From assembly GCA_963422705.1 (NCBI GenBank), contig OY730443.1:1612001-1676000 (forward strand): 64,000 nt of DNA, written 5' to 3'. A program made the position numbers and the translations under genes. This DNA is from G963422705 sp963422705 (GTDB lineage Bacteria > Poribacteria > WGA-4E > WGA-3G). The notes under the pieces are model-generated. The model did not search any database. It had not been told where the DNA came from and worked only from the letters and a program-made list of their open reading frames with translations. This document shows positions 37,042 to 46,901 of this stretch, in pieces (the stretch's first letter is position 1; each line of letters begins with the position of its first letter).

Positions 37042-38232
37042 TTAGCGGCGCGGGAAAAAGGTATCAATACCGGCATCAATATCTTCAATGGGATGGCCGT
37101 ATTGTTGTTGATAATTTTCGTGAATTCCACGTTCCGTTTCAGTCAGTCCTGTTAACGGGAAGGTGAGGGTTTCTGGAGAACGTTTGCTTGATTCTATCAT
37201 CGCAATGTTCATCTCCTGGTCACGCCTGCCGCGCATCGCCCCATACTCGGGGGCCGTGTCATCAGAGATGGCTGTCGCAATGCTGAGCAATTCATCGGCT
37301 ATAGCAATCTGATTCTCGGAAAGTGGATAGTGTTTGAGCGGGTTCTCCCACGTCACTATTTTTTCAGGGAGTTCCAATGTAATTTTTTTCGTAACGTTGA
37401 GCCCGTCAACGTCAATCGTGTTCCGCTTAGGCCGGTAAGCGATAGCTTTCGCCCCGTTCTGTAGTGCATCAGCGGGCGTCACGTAAATGTCTTCACCGAC
37501 GATGGTGCCTTTGCTCCCATCAATCTGAGAGATACCTGTCTGGCCGCGCCCTAAGGAACGCGCATGAATAACATTCGAATAAACCATCAGAGCGGTTGCC
37601 CCGTTGTCAAATTCAATAAACCCGAGGTTCCAATTTTCACGGGTGTGATGCCGTTTCATCCTATCAACAATCGGAATGACCGGGTTCGTCTGTGCGATGC
37701 CGAGTGCCGTTGCAGGTTCCCCGCCGGCACGAAGCCTTAGCATGCTCATGCCGTGGTAACCACCTTCATAAAAAATCCGATAAATGCGAGCAACATCGCC
37801 AATCACATCCGCGTCAATAACCTTTGATAGAAACCGTTCATACGGGGCGCGGTAGTAATTTTCGGCGATTTCCAACTTGACATGATTTGCGTTAGCGCGC
37901 GCAATCATTAAGTCTGTCGTCGGCAGTGTCACAGCAATAGGCGTTTCACACAGTATATGAACGCCGGCATCTGCCATGAAGCACCCAATCGCGTGATGAG
38001 CGACGCCCGGAACAGTAATATCGACGACATCCAATTCTTCATGCGTGACGAGTGCCCGGACATTGGTGTAAGGTGTCGCATCGTATTGTTTCGCATAACG
38101 AACTGCGTTCTCTTCATCTATATCACAAATCGCAACCAAGTTATAGACATCCTTGAGTTTTGCAATAACAGGCAGATGCGCGCCGGCGCCGCGGCGCCCT
38201 GCACCAACTAAAGCAATATTGAGTTTCGACAT
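37042..38232 (-). CDS. Gfo/Idh/MocA family oxidoreductase with altered EKP motif
   Basis: NAD(P)-dependent dehydrogenase-like protein. The Rossmann fingerprint is LVGAGRRGAGAH near the N-terminus and VAICDIDEENA ends the second strand. The motif normally E-K-P is ETP (LCETPIAVTLP), replacing the catalytic lysine found in the two other family members in this window. The C-terminal alpha/beta domain with LGFIEFDNGATALMVYSN is intact. At 396 residues it is a little long. It may bind a substrate or act on another chemistry. Divergent from the membrane protein gene at 38411. Confidence 0.87.
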   Translation of the reverse strand: MSKLNIALVGAGRRGAGAHLPVIAKLKDVYNLVAICDIDEENAVRYAKQYDATPYTNVRALVTHEELDVVDITVPGVAHHAIGCFMADAGVHILCETPIAVTLPTTDLMIARANANHVKLEIAENYYRAPYERFLSKVIDADVIGDVARIYRIFYEGGYHGMSMLRLRAGGEPATALGIAQTNPVIPIVDRMKRHHTRENWNLGFIEFDNGATALMVYSNVIHARSLGRGQTGISQIDGSKGTIVGEDIYVTPADALQNGAKAIAYRPKRNTIDVDGLNVTKKITLELPEKIVTWENPLKHYPLSENQIAIADELLSIATAISDDTAPEYGAMRGRRDQEMNIAMIESSKRSPETLTFPLTGLTETERGIHENYQQQYGHPIEDIDAGIDTFFPRR

Positions 38233-38410
38233 AAAAATCCTCCTTATGCCTGGAGCACGCCGTTTGGTGAAGTTGAAAAATTCTAAAAGACACCTTATTT
38301 TAGTAACGCCTCATTGTCTGAGGTAACCTGCGATGAAAAGCTGATTTGTTCCTGCGCCACTTGTCGCTAGCATAGCAGCTTTGCGAAAAAACTGTCAATA
38401 AAATTCCATT

Positions 38411-39187
38411 ATGTTTGCTATTATTCTCAAAGAACTGCGTTCATATACACAGATTCGAAAATACCGCCGGATACATTTCATAATTGTATGTATCCTCGCT
38501 GTTTTACTTTTCGCTGCCACTCTCGAATTCTATGCCCAGAGTCGAAAAGGCCCTACGATTGATGTAGGGAGGCAAACATATACCTTTTTCATCATTGGGC
38601 TGTTCATCTCCAATTTCTTAGTCCCCAGGCACATCGTTGAAGCACTGCATGCGGAGCAGCTGAGTCCAGCTGTATTAACAGGAGAAAATTTACCTGCTGG
38701 CAACTGTAACCCGAACGCTGCCCTGATTCGGCTAACCCCTATCACACCTGTAAAAATCTTGGCAGGAAAGTTGAGTGCGGTTGTTGTATGGATGTTGTGG
38801 GGGATATGGTTAACAATTCCGCTGTTAACACTTTCAATTTACATCGGAGGGCTTGCCCCGGGGCAATTGTTCAAATGTGGCGTCGTTTTATTAGTAAGCG
38901 GTATCTTCTTTTCAATCATCGGCATCGGTTTTGCATTATGGCATCCCCCCACTTCTGCCAAAGGATACAGCTATGCTGTTATCCTATTAATAACTTTTCT
39001 ACCGCAAATGCCGCTGACGAATTTTAATCTGATGCCGGTGTTAAAGATGATAAGTCCACTCTGCGCGTTGCTCTCCATACGCCATTCTGAGTCGATGTGG
39101 GTATGGCACATCGGCATGTTATCTCTATTATCCGTCCTAATTTTCGCAGTCCTCGTGAAGCGATTCGGACGGTATGTCGGTGACTAA
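38411..39187 (+). CDS. ABC-2-like membrane permease, no ATPase partner adjacent
   Basis: 258 residues with six or more membrane helices (FIIVCILAVLLFAATLEF, FFIIGLFISNFLVP, VVWMLWGIWLTIPLLTLSI, GVVLLVSGIFFSIIGIGFAL, YAVILLITFLPQMPL, IGMLSLLSVLIFAVLV) and a cytosolic N-terminus MFAIILKELRSYTQIRKYRR, common in ABC-2-type permeases. LIRLTPITPVKILAGKLSAV resembles the coupling-helix segment. No ATP-binding gene follows; the next gene is the large DUF6785-like membrane protein. Assignment is by pattern only. Confidence 0.65.
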   Translation: MFAIILKELRSYTQIRKYRRIHFIIVCILAVLLFAATLEFYAQSRKGPTIDVGRQTYTFFIIGLFISNFLVPRHIVEALHAEQLSPAVLTGENLPAGNCNPNAALIRLTPITPVKILAGKLSAVVVWMLWGIWLTIPLLTLSIYIGGLAPGQLFKCGVVLLVSGIFFSIIGIGFALWHPPTSAKGYSYAVILLITFLPQMPLTNFNLMPVLKMISPLCALLSIRHSESMWVWHIGMLSLLSVLIFAVLVKRFGRYVGD

Positions 39188-39303
39188 TTTTCTGAAAAAT
39201 GCGGTTATGAAACGGAGATGTCACACGGACTTTAACGCTTGAATAAACCCACTAAATCAGTTATAATTTAGCGTAGATTTCCCGTGATTTCCCAGTAAAA
39301 CGT

Positions 39304-41244
39304 ATGCCAAACACAGCACGACACCTGCAATCCACACAAACTCAAGAGATGCGCCCTGGAGTGACTTTTCGCGCAATTCTGCTGGGCATCCTCCTCATCC
39401 CACCCAATACCTATTTTATCATGGCAAATCATCTCCGTTACTGGAGCACATTGCCCACCACGATGTCACTGATTTACAACGTCATAGTAACGCTGACGTT
39501 ATTAACAACGCTCAATTTCCTGATAAAAAAGTTTCTGCCCCGTTTCGCACTTCGGCAAGGCGAGCTGCTGACTATCTACGTCATCCTATCGCTCTCCTCT
39601 GCCATCGCGGGGCACGATATGATGCAAACCATCGTGCCAGTGATTCCAAACGGATTTTGGTTCGCTACCGCGGAAAATGAATGGCAACAACTTTTTTGGC
39701 GATACCTCCCGAGCTGGATGACGCTCAGTGAATTTTCTGTTCTACAAGATTTTTATGATGGAGACACAACGTTTTATACGAAAAAGTACTTTTCAGCCTG
39801 GTGGAAACCGATTTTATGGTGGACGGTGTTTTTGTCTGTGTTGATGTGGATAATGATTTGTATCGATTTGCTCCTACGGAAGCAATGGATTTCGCGTGAA
39901 CGTCTTACCTACCCCATCGTGCGGCTGCCGATAGAATTGACGCACTCTGACGGCAGACTCTTTAAAAACAGAATGCTCTGGATAGGTTTTGCAATCGCTG
40001 GGGGCATCGACATGATTAACGGTATCCACGCCTTTTTTCCTACTTTTCCGGAAATACCTGTTCGCAAGGCGGAGCTAGGTATCTATTTCAGCGAAAAGCC
40101 GTGGGATGCTATCGGGTGGACACCCGTCTATATTCTTTCATTCGGTGTTGGGTTAGCGTTTTTAATGCCGTTGGAAATGTCATTTTCTCTTTGGTTCTTC
40201 TATCTCTTTTGGAAGGGGGAACGCGTCTTAGGAAGCGCAATGGGATTACAAGTTTTGCCGGGGTTTCCTTATGACGGGCCGCAAGGTGTGGGGGCATATC
40301 TTGCTATCGCTTGTTTTGGACTTTATGGGGGGCGCAAGCACATTTATACACTCATGAAAAACATAACAGGAAAAAAGCGAGAGCATCTTCACGGAGAGAT
40401 GCGTGATACGACAGATTACCGGTGGCCAGTTGCCGGCTTAATCGCTGGTATACTGTTCCTGTTCATTTTTTCCCACCGCGGGGGCATGGCCCTGTGGATG
40501 ATAGCCTTGTACTTTCTCATCTATTATCTGCTTGCGCTCGGTATTACGCGGGTTCGCGCTGAAGTCGGCCCTCCCACACATGAAATGTTTGTTGCGAACC
40601 CGCGCCAGTTTATTATTGACACGCTCGGCTCCCGTCCCATTCCACCGCCAAGTCTGACGATAATGTCGCTCTATTTCGCCTTTAACCGGGGCTATCGCGC
40701 CCATCCGATGCCACATACACTGGAAGGGTTCAAACTCGTAGATGTGGCCAACATGCGCCCTGGACGCATGGTAATCGCAATGATGTGTGCCATCGTTTTT
40801 GGCATTATCGCCTCCTTTTGGACGTATCTCGTGATTTCCTACGACATCGGCGCGAATCCGGGATTGGGAAGTGGTGGTTATAACATGCTCCGCTCTTGGC
40901 TCTATTATCCGACTGAAACAAACGTCCCCGCTGTCACATTTATGGGCGTTGGGTTTCTCTTTACCGGACTTCTATGGTGGCTGCGTACCCGTTTTCCAAT
41001 GTTTCCGTTTCATCCGACAGGGTATGCCGTCGCGAGTAGCATATGGACTTTTGGGTGGCTCTGGTTTTCTGTTTTGATAAGCTGGGCAATTAAGAACCTC
41101 ATCTTGAGATTCGGCGGAATCCGGCTCTATCACCGCGTGTTACCACTCTTCCTAGGGCTAATTCTCGGACAATTTATCGTCGGTGGGGCGTGGGTATTGA
41201 TAAGACTCTTATGGGGGGTATCGGTATATTCATTTTACCGTTAG
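39304..41244 (+). CDS. Large polytopic membrane protein (DUF6785/DUF6784-like)
   Basis: 646 residues with about 13 hydrophobic helices. Distinctive blocks are LRQGELLTIYVILSLSSAIA near residue 95, RERLTYPIVRLPIELT near 200, ARVRAEVGPPTHEMF-like GITRVRAEVGPPTHEM near 415, and the final third, FHPTGYAVASSIWTFGWLWF. I recall this as the DUF6785/DUF6784 family, which looks distantly like oligopeptide transporter (OPT) proteins. A transporter role is inferred, substrate unknown. It follows the ABC-2-like gene by about 115 bases. Confidence 0.72.
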   Translation: MPNTARHLQSTQTQEMRPGVTFRAILLGILLIPPNTYFIMANHLRYWSTLPTTMSLIYNVIVTLTLLTTLNFLIKKFLPRFALRQGELLTIYVILSLSSAIAGHDMMQTIVPVIPNGFWFATAENEWQQLFWRYLPSWMTLSEFSVLQDFYDGDTTFYTKKYFSAWWKPILWWTVFLSVLMWIMICIDLLLRKQWISRERLTYPIVRLPIELTHSDGRLFKNRMLWIGFAIAGGIDMINGIHAFFPTFPEIPVRKAELGIYFSEKPWDAIGWTPVYILSFGVGLAFLMPLEMSFSLWFFYLFWKGERVLGSAMGLQVLPGFPYDGPQGVGAYLAIACFGLYGGRKHIYTLMKNITGKKREHLHGEMRDTTDYRWPVAGLIAGILFLFIFSHRGGMALWMIALYFLIYYLLALGITRVRAEVGPPTHEMFVANPRQFIIDTLGSRPIPPPSLTIMSLYFAFNRGYRAHPMPHTLEGFKLVDVANMRPGRMVIAMMCAIVFGIIASFWTYLVISYDIGANPGLGSGGYNMLRSWLYYPTETNVPAVTFMGVGFLFTGLLWWLRTRFPMFPFHPTGYAVASSIWTFGWLWFSVLISWAIKNLILRFGGIRLYHRVLPLFLGLILGQFIVGGAWVLIRLLWGVSVYSFYR

Positions 41245-41329
41245 TGCCATCTTGAGTTGTCAGCGGGCGATTTATTTATGGTAAAGCCGATAATTACAAA
41301 AGCACTGATACACCACAGAAACCGCTCCG

Positions 41330-42136
41330 CTACAAATATCCGGCGAGCCAATCGCGTACGCTCACCTTATCCGCATCATTTCCGAACCCTAAACTAAACC
41401 AGCTATCATAGTCACGGGCATTTAACTGTGCGAACAACGCCGCGAAATCAATCGTCCCTTCCCCAGGTACGAGGTGCACTTCATGACTACCCGTATTATC
41501 GTTAAGACGCACCTGCCCGATATTCTGTACACCGAAGGCATCCAAGAACCCTTGCCAGCCCTCTGGCACTAAATGCCCATGCGCCACATTGAACGCCCAC
41601 TTGAGGTAAGGCGAAGAAATCGCATCAAAAAACCAGCGCGTTTCCTCTATGTTATGCGGTATGTAGTGCATCTCGGCAAGTTCTGGCTCGCGGTTGTGAT
41701 TTTCAAAGAAGATGACGATTCCTAATCGTTCTGCCTTATCAACCAACCTCTGGATACGCTGAACCGCTGTCGTACGTCGTTGCTCAATATCGCCGAAATG
41801 ATATCCACCATGTCCGATAAGCCACCCACATCCCAACCGCCTCGCAAGTTCTAAATTCGCTTCAAGATAACTGTCCACAGCCTCAGACAGAATCGGGACG
41901 TACTCCGCATTGTTAATCGCTGAGGAAGGATGGATTCCGATAGAAATCGCATGCGTTTCACACAATTGGCGCACAGTTTGAACGCGCGTCGCGTCAAATG
42001 ACGCAATATCGTTCGGTGGGACATCGGCCTGGAAATCGATATATCCAAACCCGTTATCTGCTGCCCATCGGATTGACGCTTCAATCGGTTTCTGCTTCGG
42101 TGCATCAAAGCCAAACCTATTTTTTATACTAGTCAT
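41330..42136 (-). CDS. Sugar phosphate isomerase/epimerase-like TIM barrel protein
   Basis: Xylose isomerase-like TIM barrel of about 268 residues. Metal-binding candidates include the Glu in IVIFFENHNREPEL, the WAFNVAHGHLV His region, VRLNDNTGSHEVHLV and PGEGTIDFAALFAQL. The last strand is less conserved (SWFSLGFGND). The ATG at 42136 follows AGGAGA; an in-frame start at 42166 lacks this. It lies in a minus-strand group with the sulfatase and PhyH genes, suggesting catabolism of a modified sugar. Confidence 0.85.
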   Translation of the reverse strand: MTSIKNRFGFDAPKQKPIEASIRWAADNGFGYIDFQADVPPNDIASFDATRVQTVRQLCETHAISIGIHPSSAINNAEYVPILSEAVDSYLEANLELARRLGCGWLIGHGGYHFGDIEQRRTTAVQRIQRLVDKAERLGIVIFFENHNREPELAEMHYIPHNIEETRWFFDAISSPYLKWAFNVAHGHLVPEGWQGFLDAFGVQNIGQVRLNDNTGSHEVHLVPGEGTIDFAALFAQLNARDYDSWFSLGFGNDADKVSVRDWLAGYL

Positions 42137-42288
42137 AGATTTTCTCCTACAATGCTTACGGAGCAAAGCGCGTTATTTTCTGATTATTCTCCACCGATTC
42201 TTGCGTGGCAGTCTTGTGTCCATAATACAGTTCGTACCTAAAATCGCCAGCACAACGATAAGAAATAAATCCCCATTCTCACCGCAGC

Positions 42289-43665
42289 TTACAAGAGTTG
42301 TTCTTTCCACCACTTAAGGTAATCCTCATCGCTTATGTCATCGGAAAGTCCACGTTTTGCCATACCCTCCCTGAAACTGTTTTCCATATGCTCATCCCAA
42401 TAGTTGGTTATGTCTGAAGGTTCAGGCGTTTCTCCGGTGTCACCTATCCTTTCCATCCAGGCATCTAACTGACAGCTTAACTGGTTTCGCACGGATTCAT
42501 AACGTTTATCGTCCACGAGGTTGTTAACTTCATAAACATCCGTCTCGAGTTGGTACAATTCTTCAGCGGGCCGAGTCGGTTCCACGAAGTGCTGTTGGGC
42601 CGGCGATAACATGCCTTTTTCGGATAACACCTGCATCAATGTCCATGCCGGATACTGCTGTTTTTTGTATCCATTGAATTGCATGTAGGGGCGTTCCGGG
42701 TGATAGTTACGAATATATTTGTAGCGGTGCGTCCGAATGCACCGAATCCTATCGTCGGTGCCGTCACACCTGTCGCGCGCAGCAAAAATTGCGTCCCGTT
42801 GCGTCGTGTTTTCCCCGATGAAAATCTTCCCCTGCATATAGTCAGGAATATCAAGTCCCGCAAGTGCCAACGTTGTTGGTGCCACATCGACGCCACTGAT
42901 GAGTTCATCTCGGACGGGGCTTGCCTCAGGCTGCCCTGGCCCCCGAACAATCAGCGGAATGTGAATTCCCCCATCGTAGAGAAACTGTTTACAACGGACG
43001 TGTGCCCGCCCATGGTCGCTTATGAAAAAGACGATGGTATTCTCAGCGATTCCTTCTTCATCCAGTCTGTTAAGAATTTGCCCTACTTTTCTATCTAAAA
43101 TCTGAATGCTCTCAAGGTAGAGTGCCCAATCCTTGCGGATAAGCGGGTGTTCTGGATAATAAGGAGGTAGGACAACATCATCTGCGGAAATTGGATTTTC
43201 CGGATGCGATTTAAAGACTCTGTGTGTATCTGGAATGTTAATTTGCGCGTAAAAGGGTTGCCCTTCTCTGCGTTCGCTCCAATCTATTCCATCAAAGGGA
43301 TTTTCACGTTGAAAATTAAAATCCGTTTTCCCGGGACGATTGTACGGTGGCCCGGGACTATTACACGTAAAATAGCCGGCTTCGCGGAAACAATCGGTAA
43401 TCAATTTCATATCCGTCCGCAACGGTTTATCTCGATTGCTTCGGTGGTTATGTGCATCAAAATGTGTTTGGTAAGTCCCTGTGATTATTGCGGAACGGCT
43501 TGGTGAACAGACTGGAGATGTAACAAATGCATTCGTCCAGCGAACTCCTTCCGCTGCGAGCCGGTCAATATTGGGCGTTTGCACTACTGATGTGCCGTAA
43601 CACCCAAGGTCCGGGGAGATGTCTTCCCCATAAATCCAAAGTACATTCGGTTGTGTCGCGTGCAT
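42289..43665 (-). CDS. Type I sulfatase
   Basis: Formylglycine-dependent sulfatase/alkaline phosphatase-fold hydrolase, cleaving sulfate esters. The maturation motif CSPSR lies at residues 53-57 (VTSPVCSPSRSAIITG), with Cys53 to become formylglycine. Metal ligands are seen in YGEDISPD, ISDHGRAHVRCK and the PLIVRGPG region. No signal peptide is evident in the ATG start at 43665, which follows AGGGGA; a longer in-frame start at 43722 adds 19 residues without one. About 458 residues. The cytosolic or exported location is unresolved. Confidence 0.93.
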   Translation of the reverse strand: MHATQPNVLWIYGEDISPDLGCYGTSVVQTPNIDRLAAEGVRWTNAFVTSPVCSPSRSAIITGTYQTHFDAHNHRSNRDKPLRTDMKLITDCFREAGYFTCNSPGPPYNRPGKTDFNFQRENPFDGIDWSERREGQPFYAQINIPDTHRVFKSHPENPISADDVVLPPYYPEHPLIRKDWALYLESIQILDRKVGQILNRLDEEGIAENTIVFFISDHGRAHVRCKQFLYDGGIHIPLIVRGPGQPEASPVRDELISGVDVAPTTLALAGLDIPDYMQGKIFIGENTTQRDAIFAARDRCDGTDDRIRCIRTHRYKYIRNYHPERPYMQFNGYKKQQYPAWTLMQVLSEKGMLSPAQQHFVEPTRPAEELYQLETDVYEVNNLVDDKRYESVRNQLSCQLDAWMERIGDTGETPEPSDITNYWDEHMENSFREGMAKRGLSDDISDEDYLKWWKEQLL

Positions 43666-43809
43666 ATTTCCCCTTTTAGGTGCTTTTATGAAAGAAAATG
43701 CTGGGATTATCGCGACGGGCATAGCGCTACGTCATCGACGCGTTCCGATTTCCCTTCAAGCCGGGCTCGGCATTGATACATGTGCGAGTAAAGTCCGGTA
43801 AACCGCGGT

Positions 43810-44679
43810 TTATACGTCGCCGTTAACATTGCCGACGACATAGCGATTTCGGAAAAGCGTCTGTCGCAACGGTGGCATTTCCGAAAACAGCTTCGGATGT
43901 GGTTGGTAAACCTGCGCGAACCCGCTATCCACTGGACTGTACAGACTGAAAATGGCAAGCCTGTCGTTTTCAGTATTCTTCCATGTCGTTGCACTATGCG
44001 TGAGTGCCTCTGTAAAAAAGAGGAGTGAACCGCCTGGACACCCATAGGTGCTCCATACATCTGAATCCGGATTTTGAATCTCACCCGGTGCGGTGTAGAC
44101 AGATTTATGACTTCCTGTCACCAGTAGGGTACCGCCCTGTCCCTTTTTGACGTCATTCAACTCCCACACAATCCGTGTATGTGGGCTGTAACCTTTGCCG
44201 GGAAAGGCGTTATAGTAATGTACATCCCCCGGAAACCGAAGTAAACCGTTGCCGTTATGGGGCCCAAAGTTCCCCATACCGGGTTCACGATAAAACAGGG
44301 TTGTACTCTCAACAGAAAATCCGTAGCATGCTGGGCTTGTCACAGAGGGATGCGCCGTGAATTCGTTAAGGAGCGCGACAACAAGGGGGTGCTCGATTAA
44401 TTTCTGAACCGCTCCGCCGAGCGTGCTACGTTCGTGTTCTGGAATTGATTCAGGGGCATTGTGGAGGCGAGACGCGAAGTCGCGCATCTCTTCCAATTCG
44501 CCGCCTGTGATGACTTCCGGAACGAGGAGCCATCCGTGTGTATCAAAAGCATACTTCTGTTCCGGCGTCAGTTCCGGAATGGGTATGCCATCGGAATTGT
44601 GTGTTGGAAATTGGCACGTCTCTGAGGATAAAACCGTTCTAAGCGAAGACTGAAATTTGCTCGTTATCTGTTTTTCCAT
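43810..44679 (-). CDS. PhyH-like Fe(II)/2-oxoglutarate oxygenase with H-x-G site
   Basis: Phytanoyl-CoA dioxygenase superfamily. The jelly-roll core spans about residues 45-270. The usual iron motif H-x-D appears as HNG (His141, Gly143) in NFGPHNGNGLLRF; the distal His228 (TEALTHSATTW) and the 2-oxoglutarate Arg240 are present. GGTLLVTGSHKSV is the typical core strand. Replacement of Asp by Gly matches the site of 2-oxoglutarate halogenases, though many environmental PhyH proteins share it. A paralogue lies next to it (44721-45635). Confidence 0.86.
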   Translation of the reverse strand: MEKQITSKFQSSLRTVLSSETCQFPTHNSDGIPIPELTPEQKYAFDTHGWLLVPEVITGGELEEMRDFASRLHNAPESIPEHERSTLGGAVQKLIEHPLVVALLNEFTAHPSVTSPACYGFSVESTTLFYREPGMGNFGPHNGNGLLRFPGDVHYYNAFPGKGYSPHTRIVWELNDVKKGQGGTLLVTGSHKSVYTAPGEIQNPDSDVWSTYGCPGGSLLFFTEALTHSATTWKNTENDRLAIFSLYSPVDSGFAQVYQPHPKLFSEMPPLRQTLFRNRYVVGNVNGDV

Positions 44680-44720
44680 TGCTTGCGCTCCTTCTGTAAA
44701 GTTTACGTTCCTTCTTTCGG

Positions 44721-45635
44721 TTAATGCGCCACCGAATAAGCATCGGTACGATTCCCAAACTCACCGTTAACAACATTACCGCCCGCGTACACTTCCCGAA
44801 ATAACGTCCGGCGTTTTGGCGGCATAGCTTCTAAAAGCTGCGGATGCGGTCCCCAGTTGGACCAGCGGCTCGCCACGGTGTTATACAAATTAGATATACA
44901 GCTTCGCTCAACGTGCTCCAGCTCAATTCTGACTCTCACGTTTGTCATTGATTCGGTTAAAAGGATAAGCGAACCAGGCGGGCATGTATAGGTTTCCCAG
45001 AGTGATGAATTTGGCGTTTCAATCGCCTCTGGTAGTGGATAGGCTGCTTTGTGGCTCCCCGAAATAAATCGCATGCTGTTCGTTTCAGCGGTTACTTCCG
45101 TTAATTCCCAGAGGGCGCGCGTTAAACCGCTCCACCCTCGTCCAGGTACACAGCGGTAGAGATGTGAATCCCCGGGTAAGCGAAAAAGTCCACTCCCCTT
45201 GTGTTGTGCTGCCACGAATTCACCGGAGTCGGGGACTACCTCTGATTCTTCCAGGCGAAAACCGTAGCACGCCTCACTTGCCGCCGGCGGATACGCCAGA
45301 AACTCGTTGAGAAATCCGACAACAACCGGATGGTCAGCCAATTTCTGCAGCGGCCCTCCTATAGCACAACGTTGGGGCTCCGAAATACTTTCTGGCTCAC
45401 AGCGTAGCCGCTCACAAAAAGCGTGCATTTCCGCACATTCTGCCTTCGATAACAGATTGGGTATCACCACCCAGCCATTCCTGTCGAAATTGTACTTCTG
45501 TTTCTGTGTTGGGATAACTACCGGGGTGTTATCGGCGTTTGTTTTCGTCAATTCTTCCGGTTCAACCTCAACGGCACTTCCCAGATTTTTGTTCACAATA
45601 AAGGGTTTCGTTGTTGCAAGTTCTTTGTACGCCAT
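44721..45635 (-). CDS. PhyH-like paralogue with degraded iron site
   Basis: Paralogue of the adjacent PhyH gene (both contain the LRC/LHNAPESI-type block, SEACYGF/SPACYGF and GGNVV/VGNVNG ends). About 304 residues. The proximal motif is HKG (His145, Gly147), and the distal histidine is replaced by Asn232 (TESMTNVRV versus TEALTHSATTW in the neighbour). Arg244 remains. Only one of three iron ligands survives, so it may be a non-catalytic partner. The ATG at 45635 follows GGAGG; an upstream start at 45698 is out-competed. Confidence 0.84.
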   Translation of the reverse strand: MAYKELATTKPFIVNKNLGSAVEVEPEELTKTNADNTPVVIPTQKQKYNFDRNGWVVIPNLLSKAECAEMHAFCERLRCEPESISEPQRCAIGGPLQKLADHPVVVGFLNEFLAYPPAASEACYGFRLEESEVVPDSGEFVAAQHKGSGLFRLPGDSHLYRCVPGRGWSGLTRALWELTEVTAETNSMRFISGSHKAAYPLPEAIETPNSSLWETYTCPPGSLILLTESMTNVRVRIELEHVERSCISNLYNTVASRWSNWGPHPQLLEAMPPKRRTLFREVYAGGNVVNGEFGNRTDAYSVAH

Positions 45636-45965
45636 CAGGATATTTCCTCCGTTCAATGTTAACATGAGAGTATATCGCGTCGTTCCGAAATTTGTCAATT
45701 GCGAGAAAAAACAGTAAAAAAGCGAAATTTTCCACTTTTTTGAAACCTTTTCTCATAGATAGACGTTATGTAGAATAAGAGGTCAGTTGTGGTTTTGTAA
45801 TTTTGTAATTTGGTAGCTTATCGTAGATTTTAGAATTATTTGGAGATTGTGCCCTAGGCGGTTAGATGAAGATTGGAAAATAACTCGGTTCATTTTGTGA
45901 TAGGTATGGTGTTGCATGGGGCAAGCAGAAATCCGCGAAGATTGCCACTTCGGGAGAATGAGCCA

Positions 45966-46229
45966 ATGCTTCGAAGAAACAGTATCAACAATCCGCTTGC
46001 TGAACTGCCAGTCCAAACGCAACGTTTATACAGTGCTTTAGAAGTGTTTAGATGTACGTATTCTTCACGTGAAAAGCCGATATGGTTCCAGGCACCAAAG
46101 CGGGACGTTCTTCTGAAAAAAATCGGGTTCTCTAAAACGGATATTGATATTGGTATAAAAAAACTGGTGCAATCGAATTTGTTGCAAATTCAAAAACAGC
46201 AGAATGTTCGGTGGTACCGGCTGAAATAA
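45966..46229 (+). CDS. Small winged-helix-like protein upstream of maf
   Basis: Possible 87-residue protein with Arg/Lys-rich helices, and FSKTDIDIGIKKLVQSNLLQ followed by VRWYRLK, a helix plus wing-like hairpin as in winged-helix DNA-binding proteins. Its TAA is one base before the maf ATG, which supports coupling. A longer in-frame start at 45873 exists. There is no clear family match, so it may be a regulator or a spurious frame. Confidence 0.45.
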   Translation: MLRRNSINNPLAELPVQTQRLYSALEVFRCTYSSREKPIWFQAPKRDVLLKKIGFSKTDIDIGIKKLVQSNLLQIQKQQNVRWYRLK

Positions 46230-46230
46230 T

Positions 46231-46848
46231 ATGGCCCGCTTAGATATATGCACCCCATCGTGCTGCCCTAAATCCCCCCGGCTTGTCTTAGCATCGGGTT
46301 CTCCACGTCGCGCTGAGCTATTATCGCAGATTGGGGTGACTTTTCAAGCATGTCGGAGTGATGTCCAGGAATCGGGGCACAGTGGGAATGCTGTAGAGGT
46401 AACGCAAAAGCTTGCGTTACTGAAAGCAAAAGCTATCGCAAATCATTACCCTGAAGCGATTGTTATTGGTGCGGATACGTTAGTTTCCTTGAATGGTACC
46501 TTGCTCGGTAAGCCGGCTGATGAAGCAGATGCGCGAGCAATGCTAACCCTGTTGCAAGGCACATCCCACGAAGTTGTCACCGGAATTGCGTTGGTTCACG
46601 CGAAACCGGCACGCGACATCGTCTGGGTAGAGAGAACAACCATTTATTTCCGGGAATTGAAGCGTGCTGAGATTAACACCTATATCGCAAGCGGGGAAGC
46701 ATTAGATAAAGCCGGCGCATACGGAATTCAAGGGCGCGCTGCAGCGTTCGTTAAACGGATTGAGGGATGCTATTTCAACGTCGTCGGATTGCCGCTGGCC
46801 AGTTTGGTTGAACAACTTCGGAAATTTCAAGCGTATGAGGAGGTTTAG
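46231..46848 (+). CDS. maf: Maf family nucleoside triphosphate pyrophosphatase
   Basis: Hydrolyses non-canonical or modified nucleotides such as dTTP/UTP. Motifs are LASGSPRRAELLSQIG near residue 22, the central IGADTLVSLNGTLLGKP (catalytic Asp) and KAGAYGIQGRAAAFVKRIEG in the C-terminal part. 205 residues, normal length. It follows the small winged-helix-like gene with one base between stop and start. Confidence 0.94.
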   Translation: MARLDICTPSCCPKSPRLVLASGSPRRAELLSQIGVTFQACRSDVQESGHSGNAVEVTQKLALLKAKAIANHYPEAIVIGADTLVSLNGTLLGKPADEADARAMLTLLQGTSHEVVTGIALVHAKPARDIVWVERTTIYFRELKRAEINTYIASGEALDKAGAYGIQGRAAAFVKRIEGCYFNVVGLPLASLVEQLRKFQAYEEV

Positions 46849-46901
46849 CAGGTACATATTTTTCGATAGACATGAGGAGACGAAAATCCCGTCTTCATGG
46901 C

